NCBI GenBank assembly: GCA_012032285.1
Contig: JAAURJ010000001.1
Span: forward strand, 62,001 to 126,000
DNA from: Sphingomonadales bacterium
Lineage (GTDB): Bacteria > Pseudomonadota > Alphaproteobacteria > Sphingomonadales > Sphingomonadaceae
Length of the DNA stretch: 64,000 bases
Direction: 5' to 3'
Shown here: positions 30,890 through 40,497 of the stretch, one piece after another
Numbering within the stretch: position 1 is the stretch's first letter
How the letters are laid out: each line of letters starts with the position of its first letter
Translations under genes and position numbers: made by a program
Notes under the pieces: model-generated
Seen by the model: only the letters and a program-made list of their open reading frames with translations
What the model was told of the DNA's origin: nothing
Databases searched by the model: none

Positions 30890-31747
30890 TTAGACCTGAT
30901 TGGCGGCAAGCATCATTGCGCCTGTTATTCCGCTATCTTCGCCTAGGCCCGGCGCGGCAATATGGTGCCGTGCAGTACCGGGGAGATAGCCCCTATTCAG
31001 CAGCGCTGCCTGTTCCCGCACCCTTGCCAGCAAGCCCGGCGCCTTGCTAACCCCGCCGCCCAATATAATCATCTCAACCGCCGATATTGCGTATAAACTA
31101 TGGCAAAGTTGCGCCAGATAGGCGGCAACCCGGTTATGCGCTTCATGGCCAAGGGGTAAGTCAGATAAAGATGCGCCCCAACGCGCGATGATCGCAGGGC
31201 CGCTTGCCAAACCTTCCAGACAGTCGCCATGATGCGGGCATATCCCTTGAAAAGCGGTGTCGTCTGCGGCCCGGCGCGGAACAATATGGCCCATTTCCGG
31301 GTGCGCCGCGCCATGCACCGCCTGGCCATTGAGAACCAGCCCGCCGCCAATACCCGTGCCAACTGTTATATAGGCAAGCGAAGCGCAATTTTTGCCTGCG
31401 CCCAAATGATATTCGGCCAAAGCCGCGCCATTGACATCGGTATCAAATCCGCATGGCACGGCCAAATGCCGGGCAAAATATCCGGCGATGTCACAACCGG
31501 ACCAACCGGCTTTGGGCGTGTTGGTGATATGACCCCATGTAAGAGATGTGCGGTTCAAATCAGCAGGACCAAAGCTGGCAATGCCCAGCGCCTTTATGCC
31601 TCCTTGCCCTGTGAACCATTGAACCGCCTCTGCCAATGTTTCCTGTGGTGAGCGGGTAGGGATGACATGACGGGCATGAATGTTTTCCGGTGATGTCCCC
31701 ACCGCCAGCACAAATTTGGTCCCGCCTGTCTCAACCCCGCCAATCAT
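30890..31747 (-). CDS. ROK family sugar kinase (probable fructokinase)
   Basis: MIGGVETGGTKFVLAVG, GFDTDVNGAALAEYHLGAGKNCASLAYITVGTGIGGGLVLNG, CPHHGDCLEGLASGPAI. Confidence 0.9.
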   Translation of the reverse strand: MIGGVETGGTKFVLAVGTSPENIHARHVIPTRSPQETLAEAVQWFTGQGGIKALGIASFGPADLNRTSLTWGHITNTPKAGWSGCDIAGYFARHLAVPCGFDTDVNGAALAEYHLGAGKNCASLAYITVGTGIGGGLVLNGQAVHGAAHPEMGHIVPRRAADDTAFQGICPHHGDCLEGLASGPAIIARWGASLSDLPLGHEAHNRVAAYLAQLCHSLYAISAVEMIILGGGVSKAPGLLARVREQAALLNRGYLPGTARHHIAAPGLGEDSGITGAMMLAANQV

Positions 31748-32859
31748 GCGTATACCGGCTCGTCCAAGGTGCAGCGCTCCCCTGACAGTTTCAATCGCAG
31801 CAACGGCGCAGGCACACCGCCGAAATAATGATTGGCCCGGTCCCTATCCGCAGGCAGCTCCGCGCCCTTCAATCCCCAAAAATCAACGAAGCTCGATACC
31901 TGCAAATCGCCGGTCACACACCAGCTATAGCTTTGCATTGGTTCATCCAGCGGATTGCGCAGCACCAGACCACAGCCATTGAGCGGGCGGTATTCACCCA
32001 AAAGATTATCGGCGACCATCCCGTACAGCCCATTGGGGGCGTGCCGCAATTCAGGCGCAAATGTTGATCCCTGCGTCGCCCAGAAGGCATAATATAATCC
32101 ATCATAAAATACGATATGCGCCCGTTCCAATTCATTATTCACCCCGTCGGCATGGATTAACGGCGGGAGCAATTGCCAACCTTCCTCTTCTTTGCGGGCA
32201 ATACCCACCGCGCCATTATAATCGCTTTGCGCACCGGCAAGCGACCCAGTGAAAATCAGATATTCCCCGCCATCGGCAGGATCGCGGAAATAGGCGGGGT
32301 CGCGGAAAGCCTTTATCCTGCCCGCTTCGCCTTCATGCGCGTCGGCGGACATATAATAGGATGATGCGCCGGTGATCGAGGGGTGAGGCGCGCTCCAAAT
32401 AAGCGGCAAGCCGCCTTCATTCAAAGAACCATGTGTTTCGTATAATTGTTGCTGGTAACCGCCCGGGCGGGCGCTGGTTCCTGCGGCGGTGAAATACAGG
32501 CTGATCCGGTTGCCGTCGGTGACCGCACTGCCCGCCCATTCGCGTTCATAGGCAATGGTAAAGTCCGGCAAGACATCGCCCAGATCAGCCCAGCCATTTT
32601 CCCGCCGTTCAAGCCAGCGTATCTTCGCCTCAAAATGCCGCTTGGCAGGATCGCCCCTGTCCGGCGCACTCAGCGCCATCCAATATTCGCGTCCCGCGAT
32701 TTTGACAGGGATGCCATTTTGATCCTGCACCGGCCACATATCCCAATAGATACGGCTTTCCCAAAGTCCCGCGCGGTTAACATGGGTGATAGGCGGAATA
32801 ATCGCCGCACGGGATATATCAATCCGGCGCACATCATCATCGGTCCAGGCGGTGGTCAT
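31744..32859 (-). CDS. glycoside hydrolase family 68 (levansucrase/beta-fructofuranosidase-like)
   Basis: IYWDMWPVQDQNG, IKAFRDPAYFRDP (RDP motif), NNELERAHIVFYDGLYYAFWATQ; no recognisable signal peptide. Confidence 0.85.
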   Translation of the reverse strand: MTTAWTDDDVRRIDISRAAIIPPITHVNRAGLWESRIYWDMWPVQDQNGIPVKIAGREYWMALSAPDRGDPAKRHFEAKIRWLERRENGWADLGDVLPDFTIAYEREWAGSAVTDGNRISLYFTAAGTSARPGGYQQQLYETHGSLNEGGLPLIWSAPHPSITGASSYYMSADAHEGEAGRIKAFRDPAYFRDPADGGEYLIFTGSLAGAQSDYNGAVGIARKEEEGWQLLPPLIHADGVNNELERAHIVFYDGLYYAFWATQGSTFAPELRHAPNGLYGMVADNLLGEYRPLNGCGLVLRNPLDEPMQSYSWCVTGDLQVSSFVDFWGLKGAELPADRDRANHYFGGVPAPLLRLKLSGERCTLDEPVYA

Positions 32860-32893
32860 GAACGCATCCTAACAATCTGGCCAAAAAGGAAAA

Positions 32894-32919
32894 GGGGCAG
32901 CGATGTCTCTCGCTGCCCC
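32894..32919 (-). terminator. rho-independent terminator downstream of the TonB receptor gene
   Basis: GGGGCAGCG...CGCTGCCCC, followed on the minus strand by TTTTCCTTTTT. Confidence 0.75.
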
Positions 32920-32927
32920 ATGGAGGA

Positions 32928-35386
32928 TCAAAAATCAAACCGTATCGAAGCCGATAGGGTGCGGCCATTGATCGAACGGGCGCGAATGAAGTTATTCACC
33001 CCGCTGGTAATCGATCCTTCCTCTGCCTCAGTGATACCGGTGACGTTGAACAGATTATTGGCGTTCAGCGACAATTCGATTCTGTCTACCGGCCGGAAAT
33101 TCACAAAGGCGTTCACCTGTGTATAGCCCGGGAAGATCAGTTGATTGCTGTCTTGAGCAAAGGATTTGGTCGTCCCGACAATATTGAATCCTGTCCGCAC
33201 TTTATCAAAATCCAGCGCCGGGGTGACCTGATAAACCAGATCGGCCTGACGGCGGGGTGTATTGCCTTGATTGGCAGGAGTGATGTTATCCTTTGATATT
33301 TTCGCATCGGTCCATGTTGCCCCGGCACGCAAATCGAAAACGCCTGATCTGTAAGCCGTTTCGAGCTCTATCCCTTTGGCGGTATAGGTGCGGTCAAAGA
33401 AACGTTGCGATGTGGCTTCGAAATTCTGTTCTTCGGTCCGTGCGTAAAAACCAGTGACAAAAAGGCCGAAACCGCCACTGCGATATTTTATGCCCAGTTC
33501 ATATTGATTGACAAAGTCGATTGCATCGGCCTTGCGCACAGAACCATCGGGTTGCACCACGCCAAAGAGCAAGCGGTCGGCATTGGCTCGTCCGCCGCGG
33601 CTTGCGCGGCCAAAGATCGCCGCATCATGCTAACGCGGAAGTTTGCTCCGATCGACCAAGACAGATAGCTGACATCATAATTGATCGGGCTTCTGACAGC
33701 GGTGTTGATCAAGGAAACACTTTGTTCAACAGGTTGAATATTGCCATCGCCGTCGACATCAAAATCGGCGGCCTGAAGCGTGCCAGCATAGCTGCCCCGC
33801 GCCGACACATTATCATAGCGGACGCTGGCATCAAAAGTCAGCCTGTCAAAATCAAGACCAAGGGCCAGATAGGGCGCGTTAATATCATAGCTGGCATCAT
33901 AGCTACGCTGGCAACAATTGCCCCAGAAAGGTACGCCATAGGCATAAAGGCCATTGCGCGTCAGTGTATCGCCGCTGACCGGATCGACCACATCGACAAG
34001 CGCCGCATTATCGCCGCGCACCTCCAACAGAAAACTGTCCCAGGTCCAATCCATATCAATATTTTGACGCGCTTTATAGAAACCCGCAGTCAGCGAGGCA
34101 TTCCCCAATTCCTTGGTCAGTTTCAGATCATTGGTGAAGCCGCCAAAATCATTGATTTCCGTGTTGAACAAATGGGTCCGCATCAACAGGCCGTTGCTGT
34201 TGTTAAAGGCTTGCCCGGCGTTGGGGCCATTGGCATAGACCAGATCATAATTTCCGGCTGTGCCAGTGAGCAATTCCCCAACCGAATTGCCGATCCCGGC
34301 CGCGGCGCCAACCTCTGAGGGGAATGGCGAGACAAAACGGCCCGACACATCCGACCAGCGGAAGCGTTCCTCCAAAGTCAAGCCATCGGCAATTTCAAAA
34401 ACCGCCTCCAATCCGACTGTAGTGACCAGCGGGTGCATCCCGTCGGTTATATCGGTAACACGGCGATTATTATTGCCGTCCAGCCCGGCAGCGCTGGTGA
34501 AAAAAGCGCTGTGCGGCGTGTCTGATAAAATATCAAAATTGGCAAAGGATTGGAAATTCGGATCGCCATTCGATCCGGTCACCAGCATCGGCATGGGCAG
34601 ATAGCCAATCGCGCGGTCATTCAAATGCTTCGCGTAAATCCGCACATAACCGCCATCAAATTCCTGTGTTAAATTGGCCTTGATCTGATAGCCACTATTA
34701 CCATTGTAACCGGCGTTACGTGGCCCCTCCCCTTCGCGCCAGAAACCGCCAATGTTGAATCTGGTATTTTCGCCAATGCTGGCTCCATAATTAAAGTCCA
34801 GTCGGTAATCTTCATAATCCAGTCCAACACTGGCCAATATGGTGCCGCCTTCTTTGCTGCCATCTTTTGATATAAAGTTGATTACGCCGCCAGGCGAGTT
34901 GGACGCCAAGGTAGAGGCTGATCCGCCGCGCACCGCTTGGATCGAACTGACCGTTTGATCGGCCCGCAGGAATATGTCGGCATTACCAAAGGCGATATCG
35001 CCAAATTGCAAAACCGGCAATCCGTCTTCCTGAAGCTGCAGGAATTTGGCGCCACCGGAGGCTACGGGAAGGCCGCGAACAGCGATGTTGGCATTGCCAT
35101 CACCGCCCGTTGCCTCAGACCGTATGCCCGGAATTTGCCGGAAAATTTCCGCTGTCGTGCGCGGGGCCGCATCGGCAATGGCTTCGCTGTCCAGCGCACT
35201 CACCGACACCGACGATTCGAGTTTATTGGTTGGCCGCGGCGATGCGGTGACCACAATTTCGTCAAAGCCGAGCGCGTCGTCATTGGCGGCTTCTTCGCCT
35301 GCTACCGGCGCTGCGTCCTGCGCCCATGTAGGGGTAGCAATAGCGGGCAATAGGGCACCAAAGGCCAAAATATGGCGATATTTCAT
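32928..35386 (-). pseudogene. TonB-dependent receptor (sugar locus), frameshift near 33629
   Basis: DEIVVTASPRPTNKLESSVSVSALDSE plug; ...SYLSWSIGANFRV then shifted DDAAIFGRASRGGRANADRLLFGVVQPDGS...SASIRFDF. Confidence 0.93.
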
Positions 35387-35444
35387 CTAAATTCTCCCTC
35401 TCTATCACGTGAGATACGCGATTCTCGCAATATGCATAACCCCA

Positions 35445-35482
35445 TTGCAAACGTTTGCAACAGAAAAATGCAAACGTTTGCA
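35445..35482. promoter_or_regulatory. two LacI-family operator palindromes between the divergent TonB receptor and MFS genes
   Basis: TTGCAAACGTTTGCAA (35445-35460) and TGCAAACGTTTGCA (35469-35482); both perfect palindromes centred on CG, about 23 bp apart. Confidence 0.88.
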
Positions 35483-35553
35483 AATTTTTATTTTCTGTGC
35501 CAGTCATAGTGTATGAACGGGCGGGAGGCCCTTTGGCGAGAGAGGGAAATATA

Positions 35554-36879
35554 ATGCAGACCGGCACAAAGCCGCGGCTTTCGCTGCTGCGAATCATTGA
35601 AATGAATATCGGATTTTTCGGCCTACAATTCAGCTTTGGCCTGCAACAGGCGAATATGGGGCCAATATATGGGTTCCTTGGTGCAGACGAAGCGACCATG
35701 CCGCTTTTATGGCTGGCAGGTCCGATGACCGGCCTCATCATACAGCCGATTGTCGGCGCGATGAGCGACAGGACATATTCGCGCTTTGGCCGCCGCACCC
35801 CCTATTTCCTGATTGGCGCGATACTCTGTTCCATCTGCCTCTTCCTGATGCCCTATTCGGCGGAGTTATGGATAGCAGCGTCGCTGTTATGGATTTTGGA
35901 TGCGGGCAATAATATAACCATGGAACCCTATCGCGCCTATGTTGCCGACCGGCTGGAGCCGCAGCAGCGGTCGGTGGGTTTCCTGACCCAAAGCGCCTTT
36001 ACCGGGCTTGCGCAAACCCTATCTTATCTTGCGCCCACCTTGCTGACATCCATCTTTGCCAAGGATATGATCGACGCCAATGGTATTCCGCATATCGTTC
36101 GCATCGCCTTCATCATCGGCGCGATCTTGTCGATCAGCACTATTGTCTGGTCAATATGGCGCGTCCCGGAATTACCGCTAAGCGATGCAGAACAGGCCGA
36201 GCTTATGGCCAAACCGATGACAGTGAAGGCGACATTTGGCGAGATTTTAAGCGCTATGCACGATATGCCCCGCCCCATGCGGCAGCTCGCGCTTGCCATG
36301 CTATGCCAATGGTATGCCATGTTCGCATATTGGCAATATATCACCTTTTCAGTCGGCCGGTCGATTTACAATACAAGCGATAAAAGCAGCGCCGCTTTTT
36401 TGGATGCGACCTTAACCACACAACAGGCCGGTGCGCTTTATAATTTCATCGCTTTTTTAGGGGCTTTACTGCTTATGCCAATCGTTACGCGGCTGGGCGC
36501 ACGGGTGGTCCATGCCTTTTGTCTGACTGCGTCGGGTGCCGCGATGCTGATGATACCGGGGGCAGAAACACCCATGGCGCTGTTCCTGTTAATGGGCGGG
36601 ATTGGCATTGGTTGGGCCGGGATGATGGGCAATACTTATGTTATGCTGGCCGATTCTATTCCGCCTGAACGCAATGGCATCTATATGGGGATATTCAATA
36701 TGTTCATTGTGATTCCCATGCTGATTCAGACGCTGACCATGCCGCTTATCTATAAACCGCTTCTTGGCGGCGATCCGCGCAATGTGTTGCTGATGGCTGG
36801 GATATTGATGATTGCAGGCGCAGCGGCGACATTGTTTGTTGATGCCGGGCACCGCGTGCGCGCGGCACAGGAGGAATAG
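35554..36879 (+). CDS. MFS sugar transporter, GPH/sucrose-permease-like
   Basis: IEMNIGFFGLQFSFGLQQANMGPIYGFLGA...GPMTGLIIQPIVGAMSDRTYSRFGRRTPYFLIGAIL. Confidence 0.88.
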   Translation: MQTGTKPRLSLLRIIEMNIGFFGLQFSFGLQQANMGPIYGFLGADEATMPLLWLAGPMTGLIIQPIVGAMSDRTYSRFGRRTPYFLIGAILCSICLFLMPYSAELWIAASLLWILDAGNNITMEPYRAYVADRLEPQQRSVGFLTQSAFTGLAQTLSYLAPTLLTSIFAKDMIDANGIPHIVRIAFIIGAILSISTIVWSIWRVPELPLSDAEQAELMAKPMTVKATFGEILSAMHDMPRPMRQLALAMLCQWYAMFAYWQYITFSVGRSIYNTSDKSSAAFLDATLTTQQAGALYNFIAFLGALLLMPIVTRLGARVVHAFCLTASGAAMLMIPGAETPMALFLLMGGIGIGWAGMMGNTYVMLADSIPPERNGIYMGIFNMFIVIPMLIQTLTMPLIYKPLLGGDPRNVLLMAGILMIAGAAATLFVDAGHRVRAAQEE

Positions 36880-36880
36880 C

Positions 36881-37915
36881 ATGAGCGGTGACGAAAAATC
36901 GGTAAGACCGGGCATTGCGCCGGTTCGCACGATAACCGATCTCGCGCTGCTCGCCGGGGTATCCCCCGGAACGGTTTCAAGAGCGCTAGCGGGTAAAAGC
37001 CTGGTCAATGCAAAAACCCGCGAGCGCATTCAGAAACTGGCCCGCAAACATGGTTTCCAGCTCAATCAAATGGCCAGCAATTTACGGCGGCAACGCACCG
37101 GCGTGGTTGGTGTTGCCATTCCGCTGGGCCATGACCGGCGGCAACAGATTTCGGATGGCTTCTTTATGACGCTGCTTGGATATTTGGCCGACGAGCTTAC
37201 CGAAAGAGGCTATGATCTGATGCTGCGCCGGGTGATCCCGGATCAAGATGGCGACTGGCTCGACCGGTTTATCGGTTCGGGCATGACCGACGGCTTGATC
37301 ATCATCGGACAATCAGACCAGTTTGACCGGATAGAAGATGTCGCCGACGGCTATTTGCCGATGGTGGTATGGGGCAATCATCAAGAGGGGCAACGCCATT
37401 GCGTCGTGGGTACCAATAACCGGCTGGGCGGAAAACTCGCCGCTGAACGGCTGATTGCGGCTGGAGCAACCAATATCGCATTTTTGGGGGATACCGATCC
37501 GATTGAATTTGCCGCTCGTTTTGCAGGGGCGCAGGAAGTGGCGTCGAAAATGAACGTTCCGATTGCGGCGCTATCCACCCATTTATCGCCCGACCGCACC
37601 GCCCGGGAAGTATCGGCCCATATCGCAAGATTTGGCGGACGCATTGACGGCATATTTGCTGCATCCGATATGATCGGTATCGCCTGTCTGAAGGAGCTGC
37701 GCGACCGGGCAATTTCAGTACCCGGCCAAATTCGCGTTATTGGTTTTGACGACTTGCCGATTGCAGAGCAGACCGTCCCGCCGCTCACCACCATCCATCA
37801 GGATATTTCGGCAGGGGCGCGGGCGCTGGTTGACCTGTTGATGCGGCGCATGGCGGGTGAGGATACCGAAAGCCTTGTACTGCCGCCGCATCTGATCGTA
37901 CGCGGAACAGCTTAA
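36881..37915 (+). CDS. LacI family transcriptional regulator
   Basis: TITDLALLAGVSPGTVSRALAGKSLVNAKTRERIQKLARKHGFQLNQMASNLRRQRTGVVGV. Confidence 0.95.
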   Translation: MSGDEKSVRPGIAPVRTITDLALLAGVSPGTVSRALAGKSLVNAKTRERIQKLARKHGFQLNQMASNLRRQRTGVVGVAIPLGHDRRQQISDGFFMTLLGYLADELTERGYDLMLRRVIPDQDGDWLDRFIGSGMTDGLIIIGQSDQFDRIEDVADGYLPMVVWGNHQEGQRHCVVGTNNRLGGKLAAERLIAAGATNIAFLGDTDPIEFAARFAGAQEVASKMNVPIAALSTHLSPDRTAREVSAHIARFGGRIDGIFAASDMIGIACLKELRDRAISVPGQIRVIGFDDLPIAEQTVPPLTTIHQDISAGARALVDLLMRRMAGEDTESLVLPPHLIVRGTA

Positions 37916-40352
37916 AGGATGTCAATCCTCGCTTTATCGCTTTGCCATGACCAATATATTTTCAACGTCCTTGCGGATTTTGAATAAGAGTAGCGGCGGG
38001 CTGCGCCATCCTTCCCGGCCCCCACCTTTTTGCCATTGATCATGACCCGGCTGGGCGCATTTTTCATATTATGAACGATTAGTTCAATCTGCCGTCCTGC
38101 GGGCTGTCCCTCATAGGCTTTGTGGCGTTCCCGGCTGAAGTCTAAACGCAATGCGCCTTGTGCATAAGCAGACCGGAAATCCAGCCGTTCATATAATCCC
38201 TTTTTTTCGGAATCAGGGGTTTTGCCATCATCATCATAGACTTCCCCAATGGACGCCGCCACGCTGTCATCATGATAATAATGGAGCGTCAGCTCATCGG
38301 TTTGGTAGTCGCGCGTCGTCATGATATCACCGACGGTTGGAATAAAAGCGCCGGCCCGGACAAAGACCGGGATATCAGCAATCGACACCGGTATGGAAAC
38401 TGACTGACCGCCCAGATATTTCTGACCCGTCCAATAATCGAACCAGATGCCAGTGGGTAACGGAACCGTTTTTTGAACGGCGGACTTTTCCGTCACCGGG
38501 GCGACCAGCATATCATTCCCCCACAAAAACGCCGATTGGTCGGTAAAGGCCTGTACGCTGTCATCGGCAAAGGCGAGCGGGCGCATCATCGGTATACCTG
38601 TCCGGCTATTCTGCCACGCGGCGGTATAAAGATAAGGAAGCAGGCGATAGCGAGCGCGAATATAACGGCGGACAATATCCTGTGTCTGTTCATCCTGAAA
38701 AACCGGCTCGGATGGAATTTGTTCCTGACTATGCGGACGGAATAGCGGCTGGAAAGCGCCAAATTGCAGCCAGCGAATATAAAGCTCCCTGTCAAAAGCA
38801 ACAGCCGTGACCCCGTCATCCACCACCGAATCCAGCGCCACAAATCCGCCCAGATCAGAATGGCTATATGCAAGGCCGACGACCCCCATTTGCAGTGCAA
38901 TTTCGACCTGCGCCTGCAAGGCTGGCCATGTCTTGCTGACATCCCCCGACCAGGGAATGATGCCGTAACGCTGTGTCCCGGCAAAGCCCGAACGCATCAT
39001 CAAAAACGGGCGGGATTGCGGAAAATCCCGTGCCCATTTCTCCGCCATCATCCGAGCCCATTGATGGCCATAAACATTATGAACATCATCGGCGGCCCAA
39101 TTGGGGTAGTGGATGATTTCCTTCGGATGCGCTTCCGGTTCGCCTAGGTCGCCCCAGATACCGGCTACGCCCTGATCCAAAAGGGCACGGTTCTTTTCCC
39201 AGAACCATGCGCTCGCCGCCGGGTCAAACATATCGATAAGGCCGCCATTGCCGAAATAAAAATCGAATGATTTCACCTCGCCCGAAGCATCGCGGGCCAG
39301 CGCCTGATTGGCAAGCGCCTCCTCCCAGCGGTCCGATGTGCGCAAGATAAAGGGTTCAGTGATCAAAATGGTGTTCACCCCCTTTTGCTTAAAATCGGCA
39401 ATCATGCCTTCAGGATCAGGGAAGGCGCGGCGATCCCAATCAAGGTTACCCATATGCCCTTTTATATCCGGCCCGAACCAGAACAGGTCCAATATCACCG
39501 CGTCCAAAGGAAAACCCTGATCGAAATGCCGGTCCACTACGCTGCGGGTTTCGGCCTCGGTGCGATACCCAAAGCGGGACGCCATATTGCCAAAGGCCCA
39601 GCGCGGTGGCAGCGGTTGATTACCGGTAATGCCGACATAATTTTGCACAATATCGCTATAGCTTTGCCCCGACACGACCACATAAGCGGCGCGGCCGCCC
39701 TGTGCCTTAACCTGAAGAATATCCGCTTCGCTTTTGCCCAAATCCATTTCACCGCGTGCGCTATTGTCGAATAGCAGCATATATTTGCGGTCTGAGATCA
39801 CGGCTGGGACGCCATAATACATGGCATCGCTCCGGTCAGAATAGCCATAGGCGCCGCGATTATCGAGCGGCAATATCTCGCCGCGCCGGTCCATGCCCAG
39901 CACGCGTTGCCCCCCGCCCCACAGCCGCTCAACTGATGTCAGGTTAAACCGGAAACCCCGGCTATTCTCGTCCGCAAAAAAACCTGTTTCTTCCGATAAT
40001 AATGGGCTTCCTTGTCGTTCATACCCTATGCGCAGCGGTGATTTCTCAATTGTCGCGCTCATCGCAGAGGTGATGAATTTGATGCTGTCTCCTGCATCTT
40101 CCACACGAACATCGGTCGGCGCTGTTTCGCCGGATAGCGCGAAGGAGGGAAATTGCGTATCATTCTTCACATCATAGACAATTTCAAACGCTTCGGCGCT
40201 CACCGCACGGATGGTGACATTGCCCTCGCTGGTCGTGATGGACAAAGTCTGTCCGTCCAGTTTGTGCTCGATATAATCGCGCGCAAATGCATCCGGTAAC
40301 AACAGAACATTAAGGCTGATCAGCCAGAAAAGATCGAACCAAAAATACGCAT
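37912..40352 (-). pseudogene. GH31 glycoside hydrolase (alpha-glucosidase-like), frameshift in signal peptide at 40328-40331
   Basis: GIWGDLGEPEAHP, RPFLMMRSGFAGTQRYGIIPWSGDVSKTWPAL, YSHSDLGGF; restored N-term MRIFGSIFFWLISLNVLLLPDAFARDY forms a signal peptide. Confidence 0.9.
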
Positions 40353-40497
40353 TGTCTCTCCACTCCCATTACCCATTAAGGTCTAGGGAGCAGCATCTGG
40401 CGGCGCAACACGCATTCGTATACATGGTTGCAAAGCCCGCGTCTCTTCGCACAACAATGGGCAGGAAACCTGTAGTTGAAACAGTGGAGGACATATA

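Noticed and set aside
40410-40440. Possible operator cgtatacatggttgcaaag upstream of the GH13 gene
   Set aside because: Only partial symmetry and just a half-site resemblance to TTGCAAACGTTTGCAA; not enough to call.
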